DNA of 38,431 nucleotides. Source: Bacteroidales bacterium. Its GTDB lineage: Bacteria; Bacteroidota; Bacteroidia; Bacteroidales; Cfx3-03. The stretch covers positions 1-38,431 of the forward strand of contig JAHEYR010000009.1 of the NCBI GenBank assembly GCA_023251485.1, read 5' to 3'. Made by a program: the position numbers and the translations under genes. Under the pieces are notes generated by a model. That model saw only the letters and a program-made list of their open reading frames with translations. It did no database searches and was not told the origin of the DNA. Position 1 is the stretch's first letter. Every line of letters begins with the position of its first letter. This document shows, in pieces, positions 1-9,858 of the stretch.

Positions 1-338
1 ATCGAAAGATGATCAGGTTGGAATTTCAGACTTATTGAGCGTCCTGCTGTTTTAGAAAAGATCGTTTTAAAAACAGGATAAAACCATAGATCTGGTTTTA
101 AAAGTCAAACACAAAGATACGCAATAAAGATGAGATCGCGTTGATTTTTTATATCCATTAATAAGTTGCAGATAATGATTTTACACCATTGGAATTCTCG
201 CTAAGATTAGAAAGATAAAACGACCACTCCACAACTTTCCCGACTGATCCTCTTTTTGAGTTTTAATACCTGTTTTTAAATGATATTAATGAACTCTGTT
301 CCGGTTTGTCATAAAACAATAGCTGGCAAAGGCAAACA

Positions 339-1511
339 ATGCCTTGGGTGATGTTACAAACAAGTCGACAGCAATTCAAAAAAATCCTACTTTTGACTCG
401 CATCATTTTAAGATTAACAGTGGACAAGAAAAGACTAAGTTCAGACATTCTAAAGACCAATCAGCATTTTGAAATTCTTGATGGATTAAGAGGAATCGCA
501 GCTTTGGCTATCGTGATTTTCCATTTTATGGAATGGGTTTATACTGACCCTGGCAAAAATTTAATTGGACATGGCTTTTTAGCCGTAGACTTTTTCTTCT
601 GCTTATCCGGATTTGTTATTGGGTATGCCTACGACAACCGTATTGGGAAAATGGGAGTTATGGAATTTTTTAAATCAAGGCTAATAAGACTGCATCCTTT
701 AGTTATTTTAGGAGCAGTATTAGGCATATTGAGTTTTCTCTTTGACCCATTTTCCAGCCAGTCAGAATTATATGGTACGGGTAAGCTTATTCTGCTATTT
801 ATTTGCACCGTATTTCTTATCCCTTTTCCTGTAATGGAAGATCGTGCTTTTAACTTATTCGGTTTGAATGCTCCTTCGTGGTCTTTATTTTGGGAATATG
901 TAGCCAATATTATTTATGCTTTTATCCTTTGCAAGATTAACCGCCGCTATTTAGCTGTATTAGCTATAGTTGCAGCGGCTGCTCTTTGCTTTGTCAGTTA
1001 TCATACAGGCAATCTCATGGGCGGGTGGGCAAAAAGTAATTTTTGGGATGGAAGTGTTCGTATCTCTTATTCATTTTTAGCTGGACTACTCATTTATCGG
1101 TTTAATGGGATTGTTAAAAATCAACTTGGATTTATAGGCTTGGCTATCTTATTGTCATTAGTATTTATTATGCCTTTTTTTAAATGGAACTGGATAGCAG
1201 AATTATTGGTTGTATTATTTTATTTCCCATTACTTGTTTCATTGGGAGCTGGTTCGAAGCTATCAATGGGATCAAAAACACTTTGTGTATTTTCCGGAAA
1301 GATTTCGTATCCCCTATATATGACACATTATGCTGCAATATGGGTATTTGGACATTATTATACGATTAACAAACCTACAACCGGTGAGCTATCTATTGTT
1401 ATAATAACAGGAACAATTTTATTGGTTGGCTTCGCATATTTAGTAATGGTTCTTTATGATATTCCTATTAGAAGATACTTAACTACTAAAAGACAGCAAA
1501 AATTAGATTAA
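339..1511 (+). CDS. acyltransferase 3 family membrane protein (start possibly GTG at 420)
   Basis: Motif EILDGLRGIAALAIVIFHF, FFCLSGFVIGYAY, many hydrophobic segments, WSLFWEY. A TACTTTTG box at 388-395 lies inside the ORF 5' end, suggesting a downstream start. Confidence 0.85.
   Translation: MPWVMLQTSRQQFKKILLLTRIILRLTVDKKRLSSDILKTNQHFEILDGLRGIAALAIVIFHFMEWVYTDPGKNLIGHGFLAVDFFFCLSGFVIGYAYDNRIGKMGVMEFFKSRLIRLHPLVILGAVLGILSFLFDPFSSQSELYGTGKLILLFICTVFLIPFPVMEDRAFNLFGLNAPSWSLFWEYVANIIYAFILCKINRRYLAVLAIVAAAALCFVSYHTGNLMGGWAKSNFWDGSVRISYSFLAGLLIYRFNGIVKNQLGFIGLAILLSLVFIMPFFKWNWIAELLVVLFYFPLLVSLGAGSKLSMGSKTLCVFSGKISYPLYMTHYAAIWVFGHYYTINKPTTGELSIVIITGTILLVGFAYLVMVLYDIPIRRYLTTKRQQKLD
388..395 (+). 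promoter_or_regulatory. candidate Bacteroidota sigma -7 box TACTTTTG
   Basis: Matches TAnnTTTG; no clear -33 TTTG seen. Confidence 0.4.
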
Positions 1512-1581
1512 CGGTTTATTGGTTAAAAGGAGGGATCCGTCGGAAAAGTTAGAGCGCTTTCGTTTATTCACTTTATCCGAA

Positions 1582-1670
1582 GCTGTCACTCCAACTTCTT
1601 GGGAGGAATAAATCTCTTCTTTCATTGTGAACAGCTATAAGCAGATTTCTCCCAAGAGGTCAAAATGACG
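1582..1670. repeat. degenerate inverted repeat (REP-like pair) in intergenic region
   Basis: gtcactccaacttcttgggag ... ctcccaagaggtcaaaatgac; core CTTGGGAG/CTCCCAAG perfect, outer arms 16/21 matching, with AAATCT/AGATTT also paired. Confidence 0.55.
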
Positions 1671-1776
1671 GGGAGTTGCTTTATACAATCAATTTGTTTT
1701 AGCAAGACTTTTATTATTTCTCTTTCCTCAGCTATCCATCTGATACATTAATTCTACCTCTTTATTGATTTTGAAT

Positions 1777-1797
1777 AGTGTAGAATTTTTCTACACT
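1777..1797. terminator. hairpin AGTGTAGAA-TTT-TTCTACACT (terminator or operator)
   Basis: 9-bp perfect arms, 3-nt loop, followed by gctttt. Confidence 0.4.
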
Positions 1798-1951
1798 GCT
1801 TTTGAAGAGGTTAATATCATATAATCAATGATATAGCTTAATTTTTATCATTAGAATAGACCGGGCTGCCTAAAATTATTTAGATACATTCAATATAGTA
1901 TTTTCAAAATCAAAAGAATCAAAAAGCTTTTTCTTATAGAAATATTCAGGG

Positions 1952-1959
1952 TACTTTTG
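1952..1959 (+). promoter_or_regulatory. candidate -7 box TACTTTTG for mce-mmd operon
   Basis: TAnnTTTG match ~21 nt upstream of the mce ATG. Confidence 0.5.
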
Positions 1960-1980
1960 CAAAACTAAATTTCAAATCAT

Positions 1981-2391
1981 ATGAATATTACACATATTGA
2001 ACACATTGGTATCGCAGTAAAGAATCTGGAAGAGAGTATTGCGTATTACGAAAATGTTTTAGGTTTTAAATGCTATGCAGTTGAAGAAGTTAAAGAACAG
2101 AAAGTTAAGACTGCATTTTTTATGGTTGGCCAAACCAAATTAGAGTTACTTGAGTCAACAGATCCTGAAGGCCCTATTGGCAAGTTCCTTGAGAAAAAAG
2201 GAGAAGGTGTTCATCATCTTGCTTTCGCCGCCCAGAATCTCGAAGGTGCTTTATCCGAAATGGACGAAAAAGGTGTTACGCTGATTGATAAAACTCCTCG
2301 AAAAGGAGCCGAAGGTCTCAGTATCGCTTTTCTCCACCCAAAATCGACTCACGGAGTATTAACAGAGCTATGTGAAGATAAAAACAAATAG
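1981..2391 (+). CDS. mce: methylmalonyl-CoA epimerase
   Basis: MNITHIEHIGIAVKNLEESIAYYENVLGF ... GEGVHHLAFAAQNL, vicinal oxygen chelate fold motifs; adjacent to mmdA. Confidence 0.93.
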   Translation: MNITHIEHIGIAVKNLEESIAYYENVLGFKCYAVEEVKEQKVKTAFFMVGQTKLELLESTDPEGPIGKFLEKKGEGVHHLAFAAQNLEGALSEMDEKGVTLIDKTPRKGAEGLSIAFLHPKSTHGVLTELCEDKNK

Positions 2392-2394
2392 CAC

Positions 2395-3954
2395 ATGGGG
2401 TTCGAAGATAAAATCAAGGAATTACTTGATAAAAGAGAACTAGCAAAACTTGGTGGAGGAAAAAAGAGAATAGACTCTCAACACGCCAAGGGGAAGCTTA
2501 CTGCACGTGAGCGTATAGACTTACTGCTCGACGAGGGTAGTTTTGAAGAGTTCGACATGTTTGTTACGCATCGTTGCAAAGACTTTGGTCTTGAAAATCA
2601 GATTTATATGTCTGATGGTGTGGTTACAGGGCATGGCACAATAGATGGTAGAGTGGTTTATGTGTTTTCGCAGGACTTTACTGTTTTTGGTGGCTCATTG
2701 TCTGAAACCTATGCCAATAAGATTTGTAAGGTGATGGATCAGGCGATGAAGGTTGGTGCTCCTGTGATCGGTATTAACGATTCAGGTGGTGCCCGTATTC
2801 AGGAAGGTGTAACAAGCTTAGCCGGATATGCCGAGATCTTTGAACGCAATATTCTGGCTTCGGGGGTCATCCCTCAGATCTCAGCTATATTCGGTCCTTG
2901 TGCCGGTGGTGCTGTTTACTCACCTGCCCTGACTGACTTTATTGTGATGAGCAAAAAAACCAGTAACATGTTTGTGACTGGACCTAAAGTCGTGAAGACG
3001 GTTACCGGTGAAGTTGTGACAGATGAGGAGCTTGGTGGTGCTATGGTTCATGGTACTAAATCAGGGGTAGCTCATTTTGTTGCCGATGATGAAAAAGAGG
3101 GTATCTCTCTCATTCGTAAATTACTAAGCTTCCTTCCACAAAATAATCTGGAAGATCCTCCTATAGCCCTCACTGCTGATCCTATCGACCGGCTTGAAGA
3201 TTCTCTTAACTATTTTATTCCAGAGAATCCGAATAAGCCTTATGATATGAAGGACGTTATCCATGCTATTGTTGATACAGCTGAATTTCTTGAGATACAA
3301 CGGCTTTATGCTCCCAATATTATTACTGGATTTGCACGTTTCAATGGAATGCCCGTAGGTATTGTTGCGAATCAGCCCAACTATCTGGCTGGTGTTTTGG
3401 ATATTAATGCTTCGCGAAAAGCAGCTCGCTTTGTTCGTTTTTGCGATGGATTTAATATTCCGCTTCTTACATTGGTTGATGTTCCGGGTTTTCTGCCAGG
3501 AACGACACAAGAGTATGGTGGAATCATTATTCATGGTGCTAAGCTGTTATTTGCTTATGGCGAAGCCACCGTTCCTAAGGTGACTGTTATCTTGCGCAAA
3601 GCTTATGGCGGTGCTTACGATGTGATGAGTTCTAAACACCTGCGTGGTGATATCAATTACGCCTGGCCGACAGCAGAAATTGCTGTTATGGGTCCGAAGG
3701 GAGCCATTGAGGTATTGCATAGTAAGAAGATTGCTGAATTAACTGATCCGGATGAACGCGCTGCATTTATAACTAAGGCAGAGTCTGAATATAAGGATAA
3801 ATTTGCAAATCCATATAATGCAGCTCGCTACGGATTTATTGATGATGTGATAGAACCTCGTAATACCCGCTTCCGCATTATTAGAGCATTACAGGCTTTA
3901 GCAACCAAAAAGGATAGCAATCCACCGAAGAAACATTCGAATATACCCCTATAA
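2395..3954 (+). CDS. mmdA: methylmalonyl-CoA decarboxylase alpha subunit / propionyl-CoA carboxylase carboxyltransferase subunit
   Basis: [83 protein letters not shown]; operon context. Confidence 0.93.
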   Translation: MGFEDKIKELLDKRELAKLGGGKKRIDSQHAKGKLTARERIDLLLDEGSFEEFDMFVTHRCKDFGLENQIYMSDGVVTGHGTIDGRVVYVFSQDFTVFGGSLSETYANKICKVMDQAMKVGAPVIGINDSGGARIQEGVTSLAGYAEIFERNILASGVIPQISAIFGPCAGGAVYSPALTDFIVMSKKTSNMFVTGPKVVKTVTGEVVTDEELGGAMVHGTKSGVAHFVADDEKEGISLIRKLLSFLPQNNLEDPPIALTADPIDRLEDSLNYFIPENPNKPYDMKDVIHAIVDTAEFLEIQRLYAPNIITGFARFNGMPVGIVANQPNYLAGVLDINASRKAARFVRFCDGFNIPLLTLVDVPGFLPGTTQEYGGIIIHGAKLLFAYGEATVPKVTVILRKAYGGAYDVMSSKHLRGDINYAWPTAEIAVMGPKGAIEVLHSKKIAELTDPDERAAFITKAESEYKDKFANPYNAARYGFIDDVIEPRNTRFRIIRALQALATKKDSNPPKKHSNIPL

Positions 3955-3965
3955 AAAACCATTTT

Positions 3966-4856
3966 ATGAAGTTGAAAATCAGACTATTCCTCATCTCAAT
4001 AATTTTGGTGATGGGGTTTGTCCCAAAGATGGTTATAGCTCAGAGTGGAGGTGATTTCTGTATCAATAAATACATGGTTCTTAACGATTCAAGTTTCGTT
4101 GACGACTATGGATTGCATTCTCCCTGGATTGAAATCTTTAATAAGTCGCATGCTCAGGTCGATATGGGGGGCATGTACTTGACCAATGATTTGAAAAATC
4201 CAAAAATGTTTCAGCTTCCTAATGGAGATTCAAAAACAATGGTACCCGCAAATGGATATTTATTGTTATGGGCTGAAAACAAACCGGAGAAAGGGGTATT
4301 ACACTTAAACTTTGATCTCAGAAAGTCGAACTTTATTGCGTTGTTTAGTGCTAATGGCAAAACATTAATAGATAGTGCTACCATTCGAGCTAATCAAAAG
4401 GCAAATATTTCGTTTGGACGTATAACCGATGGTAATGTCAAATGGGATTATCTATACAGAACAACCGTTCGTACCAATAAGAACAATTTTGGTACTTCGA
4501 TGAAAGGTTTGCACACTGTAAAAGTTGATGCTTTTGGAATTTCACTGGCGCTGGTCTCTCTTCTTATCGTTTTTGTTGTTCTTACATCTATGTTTTTAAT
4601 CTTCAAATATTTATCCAGATTATACAATAAGGATGTTCGTAAAAAGTTCAATAAGAAAAAAGGTATTCCTGACTCGGACGAAGAGCCCGAAGATGGTATT
4701 TCAGGGGAGGTAAGTGCAGTTCTGGCTATGACTTTGTATTTGTATCGGAATGAATTACATGATATAGAGAATACGGTGTTAACGATAAAAAAAGTATCGC
4801 GGACATATTCTCCATGGAGCTCAAAAATCTATGGTCTACAGAAAATGCCTAAATAG
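3966..4856 (+). CDS. OadG-family subunit with N-terminal signal peptide and lamin-tail-like domain
   Basis: Signal peptide; INKYMVLNDSSFVDDYGLHSPWIEIFNKS..VDMGGMYLTND (LTD-like); TM segment; C-terminus ENTVLTIKKVSRTYSPWSSKIYGL; lies between mmdA and mmdC. Confidence 0.75.
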   Translation: MKLKIRLFLISIILVMGFVPKMVIAQSGGDFCINKYMVLNDSSFVDDYGLHSPWIEIFNKSHAQVDMGGMYLTNDLKNPKMFQLPNGDSKTMVPANGYLLLWAENKPEKGVLHLNFDLRKSNFIALFSANGKTLIDSATIRANQKANISFGRITDGNVKWDYLYRTTVRTNKNNFGTSMKGLHTVKVDAFGISLALVSLLIVFVVLTSMFLIFKYLSRLYNKDVRKKFNKKKGIPDSDEEPEDGISGEVSAVLAMTLYLYRNELHDIENTVLTIKKVSRTYSPWSSKIYGLQKMPK

Positions 4857-4912
4857 CTTTTTACTATAGAGATAAGATATCCATCTGATTATTAAAAATA
4901 AATTATTTACAG

Positions 4913-5359
4913 ATGAAAAAGTTTAAATTTACGATAAACGGTAATCAGTACGAGTCAGAAATCATCAACATAGAAGATAATGTTGCTGAGATTGAAATTA
5001 ATGGCACCTCGTATACCGTTGAATTAAATAAAGCAATAGAACCGGTCAATAAAACACCCAAGCTGGTTCGTTCAATATCAGTACCTTCAACCGATAGCCA
5101 TCCTTCTGTTGCCAAGACCAGTAGTCCGACAGAACCTAAAGGTGGTGGTGTTATTAAGGCTCCGCTGCCAGGAACTATTCTTGATATCTATGTTAAGGAG
5201 GGCGACATGGTTAAAATTGGCCAACGTATCTTGTCGCTTGAAGCAATGAAGATGGAAAATAACATAGACTCTGATAAAGAGGGCAAGGTTATCAGCATCA
5301 AGAAACAAAAAGGTGAACCGGTAATGGAGGGAGATATTCTAATTGTGATAGGGGAATAA
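4913..5359 (+). CDS. mmdC: biotin carboxyl carrier protein of methylmalonyl-CoA decarboxylase (gamma)
   Basis: C-terminal APLPGTILDIYVKEGDMV...LEAMKMENNI biotinylation motif. Confidence 0.92.
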   Translation: MKKFKFTINGNQYESEIINIEDNVAEIEINGTSYTVELNKAIEPVNKTPKLVRSISVPSTDSHPSVAKTSSPTEPKGGGVIKAPLPGTILDIYVKEGDMVKIGQRILSLEAMKMENNIDSDKEGKVISIKKQKGEPVMEGDILIVIGE

Positions 5360-5362
5360 GCT

Positions 5363-6526
5363 ATGACACAAAAAGAAACGTTAGTTCAATTTCTTCAAGG
5401 TCATCTGAGCCAGTTTTTTTCGTCTACTGCCTTTTCAAACCTCACTATCGGTCATCTTATCATGATCGTGATAGGACTGTTCTTTATCTATCTTGCAATA
5501 AAAAAGGAATATCAACCTTTATTACTTATTCCGATTGGGTTTGGGATAATTTTAGGGAATGTTCCGGTTATTCAAGGTCTACAGGTCGGGATTTTTGAAA
5601 ATGGGAGTGTCTTAAATTTCATGTTTTCAGGTGTAAGTAAAGGCATCTATCCTTCATTGATTTTTCTAGGTATTGGCGCAATGACAGATTTCTCGTCGCT
5701 GATCTCAAATCCTAAATTAATCTTGATTGGTGCCGCAGCTCAATTAGGAATCTTTGGAGCCTATGCAGCCGCACTTTTACTTGGTTTTACCCCTTCGGCT
5801 TCGGGTGCTATTGGAATAATCGGTGCTGCCGATGGCCCAACAGCTATCTTCCTCTCATCACGACTGGCTCCCGAATATCTTGGTGCGATCGCTATTTCAG
5901 CTTATATCTATATGTCGTTGGTTCCATATATTCAACCTCCTATCATGCGGATGTTAACCACAAGCAAGGAGCGAGTTATTAGGATGAAGCCTTCACGTGT
6001 TGTTTCTAAAGTCGAGAAGATCTTATTTCCAATTATAGGATTACTGCTTACTTGTTTTATTGTCCCTGCCGGTATTCCATTACTTGGAATGCTGTTTTTT
6101 GGTAATCTTCTTAAAGAGAGTGGTGTAACAAAACGCTTAGCTGATTCTGCAAAGGGCCCGTTAATCGATTTGGTTACTATTCTTATTGGGTTAACTATTG
6201 GGGCATCAACACAAGCGGATACCTTTTTGACGAACCAGACATTGCGTATTTTTGTCTTAGGAGCCTTTGCATTTATTATAGCTACCATTGGAGGTATTGT
6301 TTTTGTAAAATTCATGAATCTATTTTTGAAAGAAGGCAACAAAATCAATCCTTTGATCGGAAATGCAGGTGTTGCTGCAATGCCTGATAGTGCGAGAGTT
6401 TCGCAGGTATTAGGACAGGAATTCGATAAGACCAACCACCTGTTAATGCATGCTATGGGACCAAATGTTGCCGGAGTTATTGGCTCAGCCGTTACTGCCG
6501 GTATTCTATTAAGCTTTTTATTCTAA
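5363..6526 (+). CDS. mmdB: Na+-transporting methylmalonyl-CoA/oxaloacetate decarboxylase beta subunit
   Basis: OadB motifs: FLGIGAMTDFSSLISNPKLILIGAAAQLGIF, GAADGPTAIF, GNAGVAAMPDSARVSQ, GPNVAGVIGSAVTAG. Confidence 0.95.
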   Translation: MTQKETLVQFLQGHLSQFFSSTAFSNLTIGHLIMIVIGLFFIYLAIKKEYQPLLLIPIGFGIILGNVPVIQGLQVGIFENGSVLNFMFSGVSKGIYPSLIFLGIGAMTDFSSLISNPKLILIGAAAQLGIFGAYAAALLLGFTPSASGAIGIIGAADGPTAIFLSSRLAPEYLGAIAISAYIYMSLVPYIQPPIMRMLTTSKERVIRMKPSRVVSKVEKILFPIIGLLLTCFIVPAGIPLLGMLFFGNLLKESGVTKRLADSAKGPLIDLVTILIGLTIGASTQADTFLTNQTLRIFVLGAFAFIIATIGGIVFVKFMNLFLKEGNKINPLIGNAGVAAMPDSARVSQVLGQEFDKTNHLLMHAMGPNVAGVIGSAVTAGILLSFLF

Positions 6527-6538
6527 AATATTGTATTA

Positions 6539-6601
6539 CTGAGTCTTTTTTCCGGAATCATTCTTATTTTTGGATACTGGAAAAAAGATTCAGTTTTTTT
6601 A
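6539..6601 (+). terminator. Rho-independent terminator of mmd operon
   Basis: ctgagtcttttttcc ... ggaaaaaagattcag (one G.U) followed by ttttttt. Confidence 0.75.
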
Positions 6602-6619
6602 TAATCCATATTTTCAAAC

Positions 6620-7231
6620 ATGCTGATAATTGGTATTGCCGGGGGATCCGGAAGTGGAAAGTCTACTGTAGTTAAGAAAATAACCTCGGCCATCTCTGGA
6701 GAGTCCGTTGCTGTAGTTCCTTTGGATAACTATTATAAAGATAAAGGGCATCTAAGTCCTGAAGAGAAATTGAAAATAAATTTCGACCATCCAACTGCGT
6801 TTGAGTACAATCTCTTGATCAAGCATCTGGATATGTTAAAAGCAGGCGAGCCAATAGAAATGCCCATGTATTCTTATCTCACTTGTTCAAGAGCAAAAGA
6901 GACCATTACTGTTTTGCCTAAGGATGTTATTATCATAGAGGGAATCCTGATTTTAAGTAGTCCACGTCTTCGTGATAGAATGGACATTAAAATCTTTGTA
7001 GATGCTGATGATGACGATCGATTAATAAGAATTATCAGAAGGGATATTGTTGAGAGGGGGAAGAACTATAATCAGGTTCTGGAACGGTACGAGCAGTTTG
7101 TGAAGCCAATGCACATGCAGTTTATAGAACCCACTAAACGATATGCTGATATTATTGTACCACAGGGTGGTGAAAACCATATTGCTATTGATATTCTTTC
7201 GTCAAGGGTAAAGATGCATCTAAAGAAATAA
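6620..7231 (+). CDS. udk: uridine kinase
   Basis: GIAGGSGSGKSTVVKKI P-loop; PLDNYYKD; NFDHPTAFEYNLL; ILSSPRLRDRMDIKIFVDADDDDRLIRIIRRDI. Confidence 0.93.
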   Translation: MLIIGIAGGSGSGKSTVVKKITSAISGESVAVVPLDNYYKDKGHLSPEEKLKINFDHPTAFEYNLLIKHLDMLKAGEPIEMPMYSYLTCSRAKETITVLPKDVIIIEGILILSSPRLRDRMDIKIFVDADDDDRLIRIIRRDIVERGKNYNQVLERYEQFVKPMHMQFIEPTKRYADIIVPQGGENHIAIDILSSRVKMHLKK

Positions 7232-7239
7232 GCGGGGAA

Positions 7240-7698
7240 TTATTTCTTCGTTAGTGTATAATTTAACTTTGAATCAAATTCGTTCATTTCATCATCTATA
7301 TGTTTAATCGTGGTGTTGTTCACAACCAGATAATTGACGACATCAGAATCTTCAGGGTCGTCATTTTCAACAGCAAGCTGGTATACGATAGCATTGGGAT
7401 CTGATGGTGTTCCTTTAATAATGGTCCACATTCCGGTGGTTTCGAAAGGTTTATCACTACCTTGACCTAAGTAAACTTCTTTTAAAGTGTAAGTTCGTTC
7501 ATTCTTTTCTTTGTTCTCTTTTAGTGTAATAGTAGTTTCAATACCCTCGCAATCAGCACAGGGAAGTATTCCTGTAAAAACACCTAACGCACTATTTTCG
7601 TTAGTAGCCGTTTTATTGGCTGTATCTATCTTGTTTCCGGTATTCCCATTGCAGGCTACTAAAACTAAAAAGAACAAAATATAAACCAATTTTTTCAT
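7240..7698 (-). CDS. NlpE-like copper-resistance/stress lipoprotein
   Basis: Lipobox LVACNG; GVFTGILPCADCEGIETTITL motif typical of NlpE. Confidence 0.85.
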   Translation of the reverse strand: MKKLVYILFFLVLVACNGNTGNKIDTANKTATNENSALGVFTGILPCADCEGIETTITLKENKEKNERTYTLKEVYLGQGSDKPFETTGMWTIIKGTPSDPNAIVYQLAVENDDPEDSDVVNYLVVNNTTIKHIDDEMNEFDSKLNYTLTKK

Positions 7699-7738
7699 GG
7701 TACAATATTTTTATACGTAATCGATTAGTAATAAGGCA

Positions 7739-7746
7739 CAAATTTA
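7739..7746 (-). promoter_or_regulatory. candidate -7 box TAAATTTG
   Basis: TAnnTTTG match on minus strand, ~41 nt upstream of the NlpE-like gene. Confidence 0.4.
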
Positions 7747-7832
7747 AAGCCAAATTCAAATTTAAAGATACGATTTTCATGAAAAACGTTGTCTGTTTTT
7801 TGTTAATTAAATTATATTTTTTTCAAAATAAC

Positions 7833-7840
7833 TAATTTTG
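7833..7840 (+). promoter_or_regulatory. candidate -7 box TAATTTTG
   Basis: TAnnTTTG match 29 nt upstream of the ATG at 7869. Confidence 0.4.
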
Positions 7841-7868
7841 ACTGTTTATCATCTTAATACTACGCAAA

Positions 7869-9215
7869 ATGTATGCAATCATTGATATAGAAACAACCGG
7901 TGGAAGTGCTGTTTATGACAAGATTACGGAAATTGCTGTTTATATTCATGATGGGGCGAAGCTTATTGGTGAATATTCTACATTATTGAATCCGGGTAAG
8001 CCTATTCCTTACTATATCACTAAACTTACGGGTATTAATGATCAAATGGTTGCCAATGCCCCGTCTTTCGATCAGGTAGCTTCAATAATAGATGACTTAA
8101 CGAAAGGATGCTTTTTCGTAGCCCACAATGTGTCGTTCGATTATAATTTTGTGAGGGAAGAGTATCGACGATTAGGGGTTAAATTTGAACGGCCAACGCT
8201 TTGTACCGTTCGTTTAAGCAGAAAATTAATTCCCGGAAAGAGATCATATAGCCTTGGTAATCTTTGCAATGAGATAGGGATTCATATAAAAGACCGACAT
8301 CGTGCTTCAGGTGATGCATTGGCTACCGTAAAACTCTTTGAATTATTACTGCAGGTCGATCCTAATCTATCAGCTTCCAATATAACGAAGCTTCCCAATG
8401 GAATGCCTCATAATCTACTTGATAAGATTCCTGAAGCTACGGGTGTCTACTACTTTTACAATGAGAATAATGATTTAATATACATAGGAAAAAGTATTAA
8501 CATTAGAGAACGTGTTATCTCTCATTTTAACAATAGAACGGGAAATAAGGCGCAGGAGATGAAGGGCAGAACGCACCATATTGATAGTGAAGTGACAGGT
8601 TCGGAGTTGATTGCATTATTGAAGGAGTCGGATGAAATTAAAAAGAACAAACCTATTTTTAATCGAGCTCAACGGCATACCTCTGAACGTTTTGGAATCG
8701 CTTCTATTGTCGATAATAAGGGATATGTAAGTTTGAAAATTGTCAAAAATAGTACAGAAATAGAACCTATCGTGTCATTTAACTCCTTAGTTTCTGCTAA
8801 AAAGACATTGGAGGGTCTTACAGAGAAATATTTCCTTTGTCAGAAGATCAATGGTCTTTATGAAACGCACGGTGCTTGTTTTCAATATGGACTTGGTGTT
8901 TGTTTGGGTGCGTGTGTTGAAAAAGAAGAACCTGAAAGTTATAATCGTAGAGTAAAAGAGGCCACTAAACAATTTGAATATGTTTGTAATAACATGATTA
9001 TTCTAGATAAAGGCAGATCTATGAACGAAAAATCAGTTGTACTAGTGGAAAACGGAAAGTATAAAGGTTTTGGATTTATAGATACAACCTATCTTGACGG
9101 GGATATTGAAGAATTAAAGGGATCTATTAAGCCCTACAGTGATAACCGCGATGTACAACAAATTATCAATAGTTATCTTTCAAAGCATAAAGTCGAGAAG
9201 GTGATAAAGTTCTAG
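7869..9215 (+). CDS. DnaQ-like 3'-5' exonuclease fused to GIY-YIG (UvrC/Cho-type) nuclease domain
   Basis: N-terminal DEDDh motifs (IIDIETTGG, AHNVSFDYNF, HRASGDALAT); GVYYFYNENNDLIYIGKSINIRERVISHF GIY-YIG motif. Confidence 0.9.
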   Translation: MYAIIDIETTGGSAVYDKITEIAVYIHDGAKLIGEYSTLLNPGKPIPYYITKLTGINDQMVANAPSFDQVASIIDDLTKGCFFVAHNVSFDYNFVREEYRRLGVKFERPTLCTVRLSRKLIPGKRSYSLGNLCNEIGIHIKDRHRASGDALATVKLFELLLQVDPNLSASNITKLPNGMPHNLLDKIPEATGVYYFYNENNDLIYIGKSINIRERVISHFNNRTGNKAQEMKGRTHHIDSEVTGSELIALLKESDEIKKNKPIFNRAQRHTSERFGIASIVDNKGYVSLKIVKNSTEIEPIVSFNSLVSAKKTLEGLTEKYFLCQKINGLYETHGACFQYGLGVCLGACVEKEEPESYNRRVKEATKQFEYVCNNMIILDKGRSMNEKSVVLVENGKYKGFGFIDTTYLDGDIEELKGSIKPYSDNRDVQQIINSYLSKHKVEKVIKF

Positions 9216-9219
9216 AATG

Positions 9220-9708
9220 TTATTGAATATTTTCTCTTTCTGTTTTTTCTTCAGTGGTGATATGTTTTCCCTCTGTTTGAAATTTTGTAAGCCCTTTCGT
9301 TATGAGTGCTGTTATGATGAAATAGACAAAAATTAACACGAATGAAACGATTGCAGCAATAACCACGTTGTCCCACTGTAATGTTTTTTTCCAAAAGATA
9401 TAACCAACGCCACCACTAAGAATGGAAGAAATCAGTATAATGAAATGGATTAATTTAAGTCGCATAATCGTGTAGCTTTTCTCAAGTTTCTTTATGAGTG
9501 GTTGTATAACCAACCATTGAATAATGATAGATAGAAGAAAAGCGACCGGGACGATCAGATAATAGAAATAAACGTTGGCCATATCGGTGGCATTCAACGA
9601 AAAGTTCGAGGTGACCATGTCGCGTATCAGTTCGTCTGTTTTAAAGATACCTAAAATCACAAGTATTCCGGTTAAAACAGGTACAAGGAGTCTGAGTATT
9701 TTATACAT
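9220..9708 (-). CDS. hypothetical membrane protein (4 predicted TM segments)
   Basis: Four hydrophobic stretches by eye; no family recognised. Confidence 0.65.
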   Translation of the reverse strand: MYKILRLLVPVLTGILVILGIFKTDELIRDMVTSNFSLNATDMANVYFYYLIVPVAFLLSIIIQWLVIQPLIKKLEKSYTIMRLKLIHFIILISSILSGGVGYIFWKKTLQWDNVVIAAIVSFVLIFVYFIITALITKGLTKFQTEGKHITTEEKTERENIQ

Positions 9709-9819
9709 GGGTTTAAAGTTTAGAATATCAGCAATATTACAAAAAACGTAAATGAAAGAGAAATCATATTTAAAGTTAAAAAAATAGAAAATATTAGATA
9801 ATCATAGACCAAACCACTC

Positions 9820-9827
9820 TAACTTTG
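9820..9827 (+). promoter_or_regulatory. candidate -7 box TAACTTTG
   Basis: TAnnTTTG match ~31 nt upstream of the ATG at 9859. Confidence 0.45.
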
Positions 9828-9858
9828 CAAACAATAATATTATACTAAACATATATCT

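Noticed and set aside
80-99. AT-rich inverted repeat aaaacca-tagatc-tggtttt
   Set aside because: Short, low-complexity, and no gene context at the window edge; could be chance.
263-460. 65-aa minus-strand ORF at left end
   Set aside because: Overlaps the acyltransferase 5' region and a candidate promoter; no recognisable features.
5932-6435. 167-aa antisense ORF in mmdB
   Set aside because: Shadow ORF opposite a strongly supported coding gene; low-complexity composition.
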